This document shows, piece by piece, positions 12,441 through 25,000 of a DNA stretch of 64,000 nucleotides. This DNA comes from Rhineura floridana. Taxonomy: Eukaryota; Chordata; Lepidosauria; Squamata; Rhineuridae. Location: positions 252,399,981 to 252,463,980 of the forward strand of contig NC_084480.1 of assembly GCF_030035675.1 (NCBI RefSeq), given 5' to 3'. How positions within the stretch are numbered: position 1 is the stretch's first letter; the number at the start of each line of letters is the position of its first letter. Position numbers and translations under genes: made by a program. The notes under the pieces are model-generated. The model was not told the origin of the DNA, ran no database searches, and saw only the letters and a program-made list of their open reading frames with translations.

Positions 12441-12957
12441 AAGTGTGAGAACTTGGGAGGGATAATTAAGACTTAGAAATAAATGCGAAGTGAGCAGCAA
12501 CAAAAAAACCTGGAGAAATCCCTACACACAGGACGACTTCATTTAAACAAACAGGTCTGCAGTAATGTTTTTGGGAAATAACTGGTGGCCTGGAAAAAAG
12601 AGAAGTTTGTTTTTCTGGTGGGAAAAACACCATTTATTGAAGTACTTGACTGGCAGAAAAGTTGTTTTGTAGATACACAAAGAGCTAATCTTCTAGTATG
12701 TTCTTAAATTCTGTTAACCTGTTCAATTGTCAGGAAGACTTGTAGCTGCAAGCTTTGAAGCCAGAATGTCTTGGAACACAAGGCTTTCTGGGGATGGGGT
12801 GGTATTATGACTGCTGGTTGACCACCCATTATTCAGCTGATTGCTCATTAACAGTCAGGAATGATCTGTTGATGTTTCCTGGATTGAAGCTAATAGCTAG
12901 AATACCTTTCTGAATAGGCAATTTACCTGCAGGATGGGATGTGAGACAAGTATGCTG

Positions 12958-12967
12958 CAGAGAGAGA

Positions 12968-13000
<33 letters not shown>
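12958..13000. repeat. (GA)n microsatellite
   Basis: About 20 GA units with one interruption. Confidence 0.97.
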
Positions 13001-13002
<2 letters not shown>

Positions 13003-13544
13003 AAAGAAGGCACTTTCTTTTCAGGGGACTGTACTTTCTGAAGATAGTATTTTTTTTTGCATTCCTAAATGTTTTAAATAATAAAATTTAGCTGCATTAT
13101 ATTTGCAACATATACATTCCAGTTCAATACAACTGTTACTAGGTCTATGTTTGTTTAGTTGATGCATCCATCCACATGCAGTGGGGAATCTAGGGCAGAT
13201 TTCTGTTTTCTGGATCTCAGCTACCTTTTTAACAAGCATGCTTCTAAGCCTCATTGTTGACATTAGCTTGAAAGTACACAATTTTGAAACCTTCATCTGG
13301 AAAGAACTCCCTAGTGCTATTGCTTCATTGTACAAGCTATAGGTGTTCACAAGGATTAAAACTGTGTAGAGAGGTAGGGGCATGATCAAAAGGCCCACCC
13401 CCAATGTCCCTTGCACTAGGCTCCTCTCAGACCTTTGCTTGTTGAGTGCAAAGGTCCAAAGAAGACAACTACATGCATTTGGCTGAACACATTTAGAAGC
13501 CTTTGTACTCTAGTTAAAAAGCGAGAAAGACCTCAATGGATGAC

Positions 13545-14022
13545 TGAAGAAAAATGGTTAAAGAGAGAAGGAAAGCAAAAGCAAAAAGAAATAGAAACAC
13601 AGTCAGAACCCTAAATGTAACAATACAGCGACTAGTACGCAAGGACAAAGAGAACTTTTACAATAGTATAGAAATAGAAGAGGACAACATGGACTGCAAA
13701 AATGACAAATAATTGGGTGTTAGAACAAATTAAACCAAAACTATCACTAGAAGCTAAAATTATGAAACTGAGGTTATCATACTTTGGACACATAATGAGA
13801 AGACATGATTCATTAGAAAAGATAATAATGCTGGGGAAAACAGAAGGGAGTAGAAAAAGAGGAAGGCCAGACAAGAGATGGATTGATTCCATAAAGGAAG
13901 CCACAGACCTGACCTTACAAGATCTGAACAGGGTGGTTCATGACAGATGCTCTTGGAGGTCACTGATTCAGAGGGTCGCAATAAGTCATAGTCGACTTGG
14001 AGGCACGTAACTACAACAACCA
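13545..14022 (+). mobile_element. RTE-BovB LINE with large internal deletion
   Basis: The first part (about 13545-13690) matches the pre-RT linker of BovB (block starting aaatggttaaagagagaagg, also antisense at about 59030-59180). The sequence then jumps to the C-terminal region ([17 protein letters not shown] ... [14 protein letters not shown] ... SRKRGRP). It ends with the BovB 3' tail (agggtcgcaataagtcatag, cgacttggaggcacgtaact) and a CAA-rich run. Most of the reverse transcriptase is missing. Confidence 0.9.
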
Positions 14023-14164
14023 AGGGTTCCCAGTCACACACAGATTTAGCTGAATGAGCATAGAAGCTCTTTCAGGTCTTTGCACTCAATAGGAGGAGGC
14101 CAGAGGAACCTGTAGGTTCAGATACATTAGGGGTGGGGCTTGCATATGTGCCACCATCCCTCTA

Positions 14165-14469
14165 GTAAAGGTAAAGGTGTCCCCGCACTTATAGTGCGAG
14201 TTGTTTCCGACTCTTAGGGTGACGTCTTGCATCATTTACTAGGCAGACCGTATATATGGGGTGGGATTGCCAGTTCCTTCCCCGGCCTTTCTTTACCCAC
14301 CGGCATATGCCAAGTACTCATTTTACCGACCACAGATGGATGGAAGGCTGAGTGGACCTCGACCCCTTTTACCAGAGATGCGACTTCTTCCGTTGGAATC
14401 GAACTCCAGCCGTGAGCAGAGCTTCGGCTGTGTTACCGCCGCTTACCACTCTGCACCACGGTGGGCCGT
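14165..14469 (-). mobile_element. tRNA-derived SINE with 12-bp target site duplication
   Basis: On the minus strand the head carries pol III boxes (A box in gtgcagagtggtaagc, B box gagttcgattcc). The body includes cggtaaaatgagtacttgg, and the tail reads cgcactataagtgcggggac then acctttacctttac. The insertion is flanked by accatccctcta at 14153-14164 and 14470-14481. The perfect duplication marks the exact ends and a fairly recent insertion. Confidence 0.92.
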
Positions 14470-14481
14470 ACCATCCCTCTA

Positions 14482-16860
14482 CACAGCTTTAACCCTAGTT
14501 TGTTACAGAAATGCCTGAAGAGGGTTTGTATATCAAGGAATGCTTGTGTGTCTTTATTTCCATGTGCGATTCCCCTATATTAGCAGAGTGAGGGTAAGAT
14601 CAGGGCTGCTCCGAGGACCATATAGTAGCAAGTGCATCTAAAATGTTGGCAAAGCACATCTCACCCTCTCCTGCAGCCAGCCAGAATCCCTGGCACAGTT
14701 TGGGAATCACTCGTCTAGAAAGATGAGAATTCTGGAAGTGCCTGTTGCTGAAGTATTCCCACTAGAAAATCAGAATGCACTAGAAAGGAGTGCAAAGTTG
14801 ACAAGTCTTTGACACACAAGAAGGTACTGAAATCTTTAAGCAGGGATGTCCATTACAGTGGCACTTATATCCTTATTCTTCTGGCACATACTATGCTTTG
14901 GCTGCACCTTGTTTTCTGGCTCATCATAACACTTATCTTGATGGTTTAATATTGGCTGACCTGATGGAAATGTTGGGTGTGGAAGTTTATGCCTTAGTTC
15001 AAAGGACTGGGCTAACAGCCACCCATGGGATTGTTGTTTATGCGTGTGCACTGCTAAAGAGGCTCAAGCAAATAAGATATTTTACATGCTGCGTTAACCA
15101 GACCTTGAATATGCAATAAAGCTCCTTAAAGGTTGCACCCAAGTTCAAAGTTAATTTAAGATTTTTTGATACAAAATAACATTCAAGTATGTTTTCAGTA
15201 ATGTTCACCATAACTCGCCCATAGTTTGTCTGGTAAACATTTTTATCCTACATGATTTCTTCACACGTATAATTACGCTTGTACTATATTGTTCCTTGAT
15301 AGAACTTGCGTCTGGTTCTGTCTCCTATTCAGGCTTTACTCAGAGTTAGACCTATTTCTATTAGCAGAATAATTGAATCATGCCATTTTGACAATTTAAG
15401 TAGCAATAGCAAAGGGTATGCAGTTCTTTCAGCAGAATTTTACTTTTAAAACCAAAACAACTTCTGTGATACTGGTTGGCAGTCAAGAAAACATCGGTGA
15501 CTTCCAACTATTATTAACTATTTGATGTATCCAATATTGTATTTTTTTCCTACATTTTTGGTGCTGTTCAATAGGATCATCTCATGCCCAAGCTCCATTG
15601 AAAAGAACAGAAACGGGTGAAGAGCTGTGTTCCCATTTATGTCAATGCAGTTTAAACAAAAAGTTCCTGATGAATTGTGTCCTCAGTTTGCACCATGATG
15701 TGTACAACAGATATTTACAACAGTATCCATGACCACGATTTGGCAGATGGAAACAGGAAAAGACCACTGAGTTGCTCTGCCATGGTTGGCACTTAGAAGG
15801 CCTGTTTCCAGTGTCCCTGGCCTGTGCTGTGGCCAGCTAAAAGGCTGGCACAGGAACACAGGATGACCCAGAACACAAGCTGCCCAGTCCCTGTTGATTG
15901 ACCCAGAGACAAGCAGGTTCTGCCTTGACCAAGACAGGAGCAAGGCCTTCGACAGGCTTAGTATACTGTATGTAAATCAATCCCATGCAGCTGGGATTGG
16001 CACTTAAGTAACTGGCTGCATATGGATTTCACTTGCATTCTTGCAAGTATATTAAGACTGAGTAGAGTTTAGGCTTCATTTTTTAAAAAGTTACATAGCT
16101 GTAGCTTCAAAAAACCATGGAAGATTGGCAGGTCTTTGAAAAGTGAGGAAGTAATGGAGCAAATGGTACACAAGCATAATCAGTCAGCAGCCAGCTTGTG
16201 TCTGACCACCAGTTTGGTGTGGTCCAGCCCCATGTAAGGGCTATCAACTCCTAGCTAGGATGCTTTTGGAAATTTAAATAGGATTTTGAATTTAAAAAAA
16301 TATTCTTCAAAAATAACTTTGTTTTAAATGAAAACTGAATTTAATAGAACCCAGTATGACTAAAAAATGTGCAGATTAAAACATCATAATCAACAACAAC
16401 TCACCAGCACAGGCACTTGTGGAACAAAAGTAGAAGTCAAAAACTTTCCTCTTGCATAGTCATACATTTCTCTCTGTGGCTTCTTGACTAAATAATCCAT
16501 TATGGAGATGGGTCACTACTAAATCAGCTTTGCTTACTTTATAAATGCAATGCTCTCAAGGTGTTGAGAACTTTGGTAAATTGCTATGGTTGGATGGCAT
16601 TGGCTTTTCCTTTGCTAACTTCCCTAAAAATAATATGATTGCATCACTAGAGGGCACCAAGCACTTTTTAAAGACATGCTTTTAAGATTTAATTTAAAAA
16701 ATCATTTTGGAAATGTTTTTCCCTCTGCTGATCCACAAGTGTCTGTTCTGGTTAGTTCTGTTTTTTTTTTTTAATTTGCACATTTTTACAGGCAAACTTG
16801 TGCTTGTAAATATGTCTGCATGGTAGTAAATGAAAAGTGTTTTCCAAGATTGGTCACAGT
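14482..16860. other. Intergenic, no recognised feature
   Basis: Mostly unique-looking AT-rich DNA. I found no exon, RNA gene or repeat I could name. Confidence 0.5.
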
Positions 16861-16863
16861 ATA

Positions 16864-17070
16864 TAGGAATGCAGGAAGCTGCCTTACACTGAATCAGATC
16901 CTTGGTCCATCTAGCTCAGTATTGTCTACACTGACTGGCAGCAGCTTTCCAGGGTTTCAGGCAGGGATCTTTCCCAGGCCTACCTGGAGATGCTGGGGAT
17001 CAAATCTGGGGCCTTCTGCATGCAAAGCAGGTGTTCTACCACTGAGCTACAACCCTTCCCACGGGGACTG
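16864..17070 (-). mobile_element. tRNA-derived SINE (second family), antisense
   Basis: The minus strand starts with a tRNA-like head (ggttgtagctcagtggtaga acacctgctttgcatgcaga) and B-box-like agatttgatcccc. It then continues through catctccaggtaggcctgg to a 3' part reading ggaccaaggatctgattcag. Related copies lie at 35655-35815 (-), 43530-43690 (+), 53310-53500 (+) and 55380-55560 (+). Confidence 0.85.
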
Positions 17071-17074
17071 GCTA

Positions 17075-18430
17075 AGCTTTCGGGTTTATCCAGTTTAATA
17101 TATATCCAACACTGGAAGCGAATGTGCATTGATGAGGCAAACATACTTTTACTTTTTCTTCTTTAAGTGTTTTTAGGTTTTCTTATTAACCTTTGGCATG
17201 ATGCTATAAGCTATAGGAATTTTATGCTGAAAACAGCCACTGTCACTAGAAGCAGCCTAGCAGTGTTGAACAAAGTCATTGTATGGGACAGAACTGGGCA
17301 GCTCTCCAACCCAATGGGGTAGAAATAGCACACTGCTTTCACACTGCACTTTACTCCGTTATTCTGATGATTTCTTACCTGGTAATTTGTGCATTACATT
17401 TGACCTTTCACACGACATATAATCTAGTTCCAAAAGTCTAGTGGAATGTAGTACACGTTTAGTGCTAATTTCCATGATAAATAATACCAGAAATAATCCA
17501 ATTGCAAGGCTGGGAACCCAGAAGATTGCAGGAGTTTTGTACTAGCAGCCTGTCACATGACAGGCATCCAAACTTCCTCTCAGTAGCCTGGCTATATTTC
17601 TGTATTTTTAACTCATTCCTGCCTGTGCCTGCTCCCTATTTGCCTTTGTTGAGTCCTCCTTACATTGTTTTACCTCTGATCTGTGCGTTGGGAGTCCGGT
17701 TCTTTCCCACCCCTCCCCCTCCCCCTCCCCCAAGATCTAAAATATCTTACCTGACTTTTTTTCTCTTCTTTGTGTTCACTTTACTCCATCTAGTCTCCCT
17801 TGGCTGCTTTCAGACATGAGGCTTATTATGTGTGATAGTTGCTGAAGTTGCTTTTCAAGTCTTTTCAGGTCCTTTTCTATTGTCTTTTAAGCTTTCCCTC
17901 TCAGTCTTTTTTATCTGAGCTGGAGCAGCTTGTATTTTAAAAGTGTCCACTCTTCCTTCTTTTTCTCAGTGCTTTGTTTCTGGTTCTTTCCTTTTGGAGT
18001 TTTTGCTTTCTTGCTGTTTTTCTTGCCTTTTTCACCTGATCCTGTTTAATTGCAGCACTGTGAAAGACATTTACTCAACATGCTGGTATATCAGGTACTG
18101 CAGTGTGAAAGGAATTTTAGAAATTGGGAGAAGCACTATCATTTTAATCCATTAAACTAACGCAATAAGCCCCATGTGTGAAAGCAGCCACATACACACG
18201 CTCTGTTGGTGGCACCTTGCAACTTACAGGTAACTTAGCAAGATTCCAGGCTTGTTCATCTTGGTAAGGTTTGCTGCTACATCTGTATTGACATAACAGT
18301 ATCAATAGTGTAAAGCTGTGTGTCATGTTTACACTTAATATTCTATCTCTCCCACCTCCTTGTACGCATGCAGATATACCACTGTGGTTACACAATTTGG
18401 CTATGTTTTGTCCCCCACTCTCTAGTTTTC
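17075..18430. other. Intergenic, low-information stretch
   Basis: A pyrimidine-rich tract with (CCCCCT)n at about 17708-17732 is the only clear structure. No gene is seen. Confidence 0.5.
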
Positions 18431-18432
18431 CA

Positions 18433-18492
18433 ACACTGGGCTCCTGCTGGAAGGGTGGGATATAAATCAAATAATAAATAAATAAAATAAAA
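18433..18492 (+). mobile_element. LINE 3' tail fragment
   Basis: The signature gggctcctgctggaagggtg followed by ggatataaatcaaataataa and (ATAA)n matches the longer tails at 23694-23975 and 26448-26718. Confidence 0.7.
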
Positions 18493-18494
18493 AC

Positions 18495-19925
18495 ACTGAG
18501 TTGGATCTTTTTCTGGGAATGAAATGGACAGTAACCTAAGTCATTCAGTGAGCCCTTCCATTTCACCACCACTGTTGCAACAGAAGAAGCACCTACCACA
18601 GGGGTGAGGGCAAGAGGGAGCTCCTATTGCTGCTCCACCTAGATGATAAGCACTGTGATATTCTTACTCCTCAAAACAGCTCTGTTGCAGCACAACTTTC
18701 TTAGGGCCTTGGGAAGATGTGTCCCACTGAGTCCAAGCACCCCAAATTCTGATGAGTAGTACAATCATCTGTGGGAGAGAAAAAGAATGCTTGAACTTCT
18801 CTTTAACCTTCTGTTGATACTACAAAGCAGCTTGTAATTGAAGAAGCGGGCAACTTGTAATATATGGCAATAATATAAAAAAGACACTGATGCCCTTTGC
18901 AGTTTCTGTATTTAATTCAATTTCATTTGACTGGTTTTATGAGCAGAATTCTAGCTATGTGCATTAGATTGACTGCATGGATTACATGTGCCTATAATTC
19001 CATCTTCAGTTTTATTATCCCGTTTACTAGTTCTTTGAATCTGGTGGCTTTCTCCTGTTAATGTGGGAGAAGTTGATTAGACAAAGTTATTAATAGCCCT
19101 TGTAAGTTTTTCTACTCAATTATCTAGCTCCTATTATTTAAAAATGCAGTACAGAAAAAGTACAACTTTGAGAGTTAAGTCTATTTATTTTGGGATAACC
19201 ATGCTGAACTCACTTCAGAATTGCTGTGAGAGAGCAGTAAAGAATGAACAATTGGCTTTGGAGGAAGGGAGAGATACAATATAGGGAGTAAATGATTATA
19301 AGTGATAATATAATTCATATCTGCTTGACAATTGGGATTCTTTCAGCTTAATTGATCCATGGATATTTTTTTTAAGTTCTCCCTCTGTAGACATCCTTCC
19401 GCAGCAAGGGTTTGGCCTTGAAAAGTGATGTATAACAAAAGAAATGAGCCTAACTTGCACTGGTTGGAAGAAGAGCTCACATTTCATGGTAGAGTATAAC
19501 AAGGTGCAAAATAAAGACTGGTACAAATTCTGCCACTGAAGGTGTTGAATTATCAGGTTGGCATGCACCTTATCGGAGATTCAGTCTTGGTTGTGTGCTC
19601 ACTGAACAATTAAAGCAATTTTGCCATGGGGCTCTGAAATGAGTCACTACTATTCACTAAGCATTTGCTCAGTGCCCAAGCATGGTGGGGGAGGGTAAAC
19701 TTTACTGGGGCCTGGAGTTCAAGAGGAGAACTCCAGGCTGCAACCCCATTACCAAGGGGGACGACGACTGTAGATCATGCTTGAGGATATTTATGGAAAC
19801 GTTTCCCTGTTTCTGTGTACCTGTTGCCCATACCTTGTGAGATTTGCTTGGAGCCAGTCAGAACCAGTGTTAAGAGCAGGACAAGCAACATTCTGATTAG
19901 TCTGTTACTGATCCACACCCTTCTC
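18495..19925. other. Intergenic, no recognised feature
   Basis: No exon or nameable repeat is seen. Confidence 0.45.
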
Positions 19926-19929
19926 TAGA

Positions 19930-20001
19930 ATGTTCACTGCCCAGAGAGCTATTGCTAGTCGGGCGGTATATAAATTTTAATAATAATAATAATAATAATA
20001 A
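19930..20001 (+). mobile_element. LINE 3' tail ending in (AAT)n
   Basis: A gggcggtatataaattt block runs directly into an AAT microsatellite (about 19978-20001), as expected for a LINE 3' end. Confidence 0.6.
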
Positions 20002-20786
20002 AGTGGGCTTGTACTATTAATGTAGGATTTGTTATTAAAGAGACAAAAAGATGTGCACTTCCTTATGTGACATGTTCTCTCAAGACTGACTAGTCCCGGA
20101 GCTCCTTGTGCATAGACAGAAGGGAGGTCCAATTTGTGAGAGGGACAAAGTACCATACTGATCAGGGCCATTGATCTGAGGGACAGTGGGAGACAGTGCT
20201 GCTGATAGGATTTACAGTCTGGAGTCATCAAAAACTTCAGGCATTCTGCTGTGAGGCAAGAATTGTTAAGCCACCTATTTATTTTGTCTATTAAGTGTAA
20301 ACATACAAGAGAAATTGGTTTTGGGGAGATAATTCATGATTTTGCAATGAAAAACACCAGAAAAGCTTTAAACTGAATTGTGATATTTCTAAAATGTTTC
20401 CAGATATGCTGGTCCGTTAGACCAACAACAAAACATTGTAACTATTTTTTAAAATACAGTACATATTATTATTGCTTTATTCCAATCACAGAATAAATTT
20501 TAAAAGATTACAAAAATGATTTGCTTGTATAAAATATAACAAAAAATAAACAATAATGCAAAAGTTTTTTCCCCAAATAGCCCCATTTTCTATTATCATG
20601 TTGTAACTGTGACAGGATAATACCTTTTTAAGGATCAGTCAGAATTACAAAATAGTCAACAAGGTTTGCAGGACTCTTCTTCAGGCTGGATAATATGTTA
20701 AACAAAAATAGTAAAAGAAGGGAGGTGTTTGGGGCATGGTAGCAAATCCCCAAGGCCATGAAATTGCACATGTGTGGTAGGATTGT

Positions 20787-21010
20787 AGTTAGGCTTGCCA
20801 GATCTCTGGTTTTTGCCCCAGAGACTCCGGTTTTTTTGGGGTCATCTCTGGGTCTCCGGGTCAGTGAACTTAATCTCCGGACTCTTAGCTTTCTTTTTTC
20901 CCCTTTTTTTTAATCTCTGCCCTTTTGGGTTTTTAGCCAACAAGTGAAGTCAGGGTTGTGATTGACAAGATTTGTTGACTCCACCCTTTCAGAATGCCGA
21001 TCTTTGGAAT
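20787..21010 (+). mobile_element. hAT-like element end, copy of the 25145-27758 family
   Basis: The segment begins ttaggcttgccagatctctg gtttttgcc and includes aacaagtgaagtcagggttg tgattgacaag. The same order of blocks is seen at 42358-42630 and, in reverse, at about 27375-27758. The middle part is shortened. Confidence 0.75.
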
Positions 21011-21199
21011 GCTTAACTACTTGTTCATGCAGCACCAAGAGTAATGCCTTCAGTTATGCTGCACATAGCTGAAACAGGGTTCAAAGCAGAAATTCTGGTG
21101 AATTTATGATGGGCGGTTGGAGGGAGGTGCCCAGAATGACAAAACAAAAAGATAAAAAGTCACAATTTTATTCCGTTTGTGCAATTAAAATATGTAAAA

Positions 21200-21246
21200 A
21201 GCCCAACGCGTTTCGACTAATCAAATCTAGCCTTCATCAGGAGATG
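21200..21246 (-). ncRNA. Hammerhead-ribozyme-like core, probably from a Penelope-like element
   Basis: The minus strand carries CUGAUGA (complement of 21234-21240), a stem that can form five pairs (21228-21232 with 21215-21219, one G-U) around an 8-nt loop, then GAAA (complement of 21211-21214) and the palindrome ACGCGU. This is the order of the hammerhead core. Hammerhead motifs are known from the repeats of Penelope-like elements. One extra base (21233) lies between CUGAUGA and the stem, and no clear cleavage triplet or stem I partner was found, so it may be a decayed or dimer-type motif. Confidence 0.45.
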
Positions 21247-21704
21247 CTTGTTTCAATTTTCTTCAAAATGATGATAACGTTGGTCTTGTTCAAAAGAATA
21301 CAAGTAGTCAGTAATGGATCCACCTTTTTCCACCCCCGAATTTATGATGGACAGAAATGTTAAACAATGATGTACCTAAATATATCCATTTTACATATAT
21401 CTTTGTATATCTGAAACTAATAAAAAAATTAAACTCACACAAAACCCCTGAACCCTACATCCTACAATTCTGCGTTCAACTTCCACATGATGCCCTACCC
21501 ATATTCTAGCATAATTAATTCTAACTATAAGGAAAAAAAGGTTAGGCATACAAAGGGAATGGTGATTCCCTTCACCAACTGACTAGCCAATAAGTATCAG
21601 AAAGGACTGTGGATGGGCTGTTCTGCAGTTGCCCAACTTATCACGTCTTTTCTAATATCAAAAGACCAACTTCCTTCCTGCTTTGTGGCATACTGTCACT
21701 TGAT

Positions 21705-21870
21705 TTTATTTATTACATTTATACCCTGCCTTTCTTTTCATGATTGAAACCCAAGGCGGCTTACATATGGTTCCCAGGTGGTCTCCCATCGAGGCACTGT
21801 CCAGACCTGACCCTGCTTAGCTTCAGCAGGGAGCTGGTCTTATGTGCTTTCAGACCATAGCCATTGATAA
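21705..21870 (-). mobile_element. LINE 3' end (L2-like), antisense, next to the MEP1B promoter
   Basis: The + strand reads tttatttattacatttatac cctgcc, then ccaaggcggcttacatatgg and tgaccctgcttagcttcagc. This is the antisense of a common LINE 3' end. It stops roughly 130 bp before the MEP1B start codon. Confidence 0.7.
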
Positions 21871-21916
21871 TAAACTATTCAGCACAATCAAGCTATATAT
21901 CAAATACCTGCCACAA

Positions 21917-21956
21917 GGGCCAAAGTTCTAATTTATGATGGCACCCTAGATATAAA
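21917..21956 (+). promoter_or_regulatory. MEP1B: MEP1B core promoter: TATA box and HNF4-like site
   Basis: A TATAAA box at 21951-21956 lies 47 bp before the ATG, leaving room for a start site near 21980 and a very short 5' leader. Just upstream, 21917-21929 (gggccaaagttct) resembles a direct-repeat-1 site of the HNF4 type, which would fit the intestinal and renal expression known for meprin beta. The TATA box is seen directly; factor binding is inference. Confidence 0.5.
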
Positions 21957-22002
21957 ATGCACAGAAATTCAACGTTCACAGCTCTTACGGAAGTGCTGCA
22001 TC

Positions 22003-22065
22003 ATGGATTGGTGGCTGTTTTCTGTGCTTCTCAGTGGGGTTTTTCTACATATTGTTTGCTGTCTG
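22003..22065 (+). CDS. MEP1B: MEP1B exon 1 (signal peptide)
   Basis: The exon encodes [21 protein letters not shown] (21 codons) and ends in phase 0 at a gtaaga donor. The peptide is a hydrophobic signal sequence starting like human MEP1B (MDLW). The ATG lies 47 bp after a TATA box. Confidence 0.8.
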
Positions 22066-25000
22066 GTAAGACCACAAAGAGCATACTTTCTTACTTAAGG
22101 GCTGGGGTGAAGTAACGTTTTTGCATTTAATGTGGCTATATTTTTAAATGAAATAGTTGCTGTAAAGGGTGGAGGCTACTCATAATTATCAGGACTGCAG
22201 CAGGGATAGAGAATTTAATAATTACCTCCCTTGTTGGTCCTGACGACAGTCAGTTCGCTGAAGCTGCTGTTTGCATTGGAAGGAAATCCTCCTTTGGTGC
22301 CAATTTTTGTCAGAACTGAATGAAGGGGCAAAGAGGTAAATTCCCCCTCCTCACCTTCTGCAATCTGGTAATTACCCTGACCCTGCAATCACACATGTAA
22401 TGCTATATCTAATTTGACCCTAACTTCCAAATAAGTGGGTACAGGATTGTAGACTTTTTCTCCTAGATCAGTATGCCATTGTAAAGGAATGCAATATATA
22501 TTAATAGCCAGCAGAGTCAGTTAAACCTTCCAAGATGTATGAGAAAGGGTACTCACTAATGATAATAATTATTTGGAATTTAAAAATATAAAAGAGGGAT
22601 GTTTAGAAATTAATCTCCTAACAAAGTTTCAGAGTACATAGTTTTTTTCTTTGTGCCGGGATCAAGCCCGACACCAGCAGTTGGGCAAGTTGGGCACTAG
22701 AAGGGCCTCTCTCTAGCCCAACCTGACCTCACTACCATTCACTGCTGAGGTCCTGGATATTTTTCAGCAGTGGGTAGCAGTAACACTTTTGAACAAGAGC
22801 CAAGCTCACCTCCCATGCCTGATGCCAGTCTGCTATTTTAAATTACCCAAGAGGTAATGGCCCATCCCATATTTATGAAATTTGTAGATTTTATAGATCT
22901 GTGGGCTAGGACATTGCATTTTGGGTAACTTAAAATGATGGGTGGCCATCATCAATGGAAACTGAGCTTTGCCCCAATTCAAAAGTGCCACCCCCAGTCC
23001 ACCGCTGAAACGTATCCAGGTGTGCAGTGGAGGGTACTGCTACCCAAGCTGAAGTGCCAGCAGAGAAAGCATGTTGTGGCAGCTGCTGGTCCCTGCCCTG
23101 CTTGGGGAGGTGGGGGAGCATTGTCTGCACTGTGCCAAGGGCTCCCTGAAGCTGGCTGTGATAGCCATTTAGCATAACAACAATAGTTGCTGTGAATGTG
23201 ATCACCATTTTATTTCAGCGTTATAAATGGGGTTTTACTGATAAAAACCTGGTAGCAAAAAAGAGTCAAAACATATTGAATTCATGTGTCTGAATGATCA
23301 GCCTAGAGATCAGTCAGGCTGGCCAATGCTGGGTTTCAGGGTTTTGTGGAAGCCAAATGGGTAACGCTGGATGGAGAGGAAGCACATTAATTTACTCTCT
23401 TGATTTGTATATCATATCTGGGGAGCCCCATCTCTTGCTCACATCAGGACCCCATTGACGGGTCTTGCCAATAGGCCCCTAAAATCCTGGAACCAGACCT
23501 CTCAGTCCCATCCTTTAATATGATTGAGACACATGTGTAAATAATTTAAACTGAGGAAGTAACACCCATGGACACACATAGGGCTGAGGTAGGAGGAATT
23601 TTTATTCTTTGAAGAGACCACGCTCTGATGTTGCGTTATTGGCTCAAGGTCCATTACAAGGGAAACTGTGCACTCTTAAAGTGATGACTCATATTTTTTT
23701 TATTATTTATTTAATAAATTTCTATCCCACTCTTCCTCCCAGAAGGAGCCCAGGGCAGCAAACAAAACACTACGAACTCTCTAAAACCAAACCAGACTAG
23801 AAAATATATTAAAACAAAACATCTTTAAAAACATATTAAAGCAAAACATCTTCAAAAAATCTTTTAAAAAAGAAAATGTTTAGAAACATTTTAAAAAGCA
23901 ATTCCAACAGATGCAGACTGGGATAAGGTCTCTTAAGGCTTGTTGAAAGAGGAAGGTCTTCAGTAGGTACTGAAAAATGCAATAAAAGGATTTTTGTTCT
24001 AAGTCTCAGATAGAACATGTTTCACATATGCACAGAAATCACAAGGGTCATCCTACAGGTGTAAAATATTGCCATGAATCTGGCTTTAATGGCTGCACTT
24101 GCCATTAGATATCAGCAGAGGCGTAGTTGTCTGGGGTTGTGGGGGCATCACAGACCTGTTACTTTTTTGGGAGCAGGGTCCCAGCCAGGTCCCTATGTAT
24201 GAGCCAATCAGCATGAAAGGGGAGTGCGTTAGCCACTGAGAACAGTCTTTGTCCTTCTGTGCTGATTGGAGCCAATCAAAATGAAAGGAGGTGAGTCAGC
24301 CACTGAGAAGACTCTTCTCAGTAACTAACGGTTCATCTACATGGGAGCATTTCTTCGTAGGAAATACACTTCTTTTACCTTCACTTTTCATTTGCATTGT
24401 TCGCAGTTCCTGCTCAGTGATAGCTAGCAATTGCTTTTTCCCATTCCCACAAGCAGGCATTCCTCTGGGAAGGATTAGTCTCACTTTTTCCTTGTGGCCC
24501 CACCCTCTAATTATACATTTCCACTCCCTCTGGTTGCTAAGGTGACCAAGAATGCTCAGTCTGTTCTACCAGCTGCAGTAGGTTCCTCTAAAAAAAATCT
24601 GGAAGTGCAATATCTGTGTTTTCCCTAGTAGAATACAGCTGAAATACAAATCTTTGTTTCCACAGTGTTATGCTTTTGCACACAAGTTGGGGGGAAAGAA
24701 AATAAAGGCACCGTTTGCAGCAACATAAAAAATGCCAGCAGAATGGAGGAGAGCAACTGGAAGTTACTTGTCAGGCTACAGGAAATAAAATGAATGAAGG
24801 GAAGAGGAGGGAGTGGGTGTGGAGAGGGGAACAATTGACACAGCCTCCTAAAAGCATCAGAGCAAAGCATCTGCAAGCACTAGAGAAAGGGAATGAAGAC
24901 TTTTTTCTTCCCTTTTTATACTATCAGTGGATTGGGTTAATATTTAAAGGAGATGTGATGTGAGTAGCACCAAACACACAGTAAACCACCATGTAGATGA

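Noticed and set aside
18144-18599. 151-codon minus-strand frame
   Set aside because: It covers a LINE tail and low-complexity DNA, and has no recognisable domain or splice partners.
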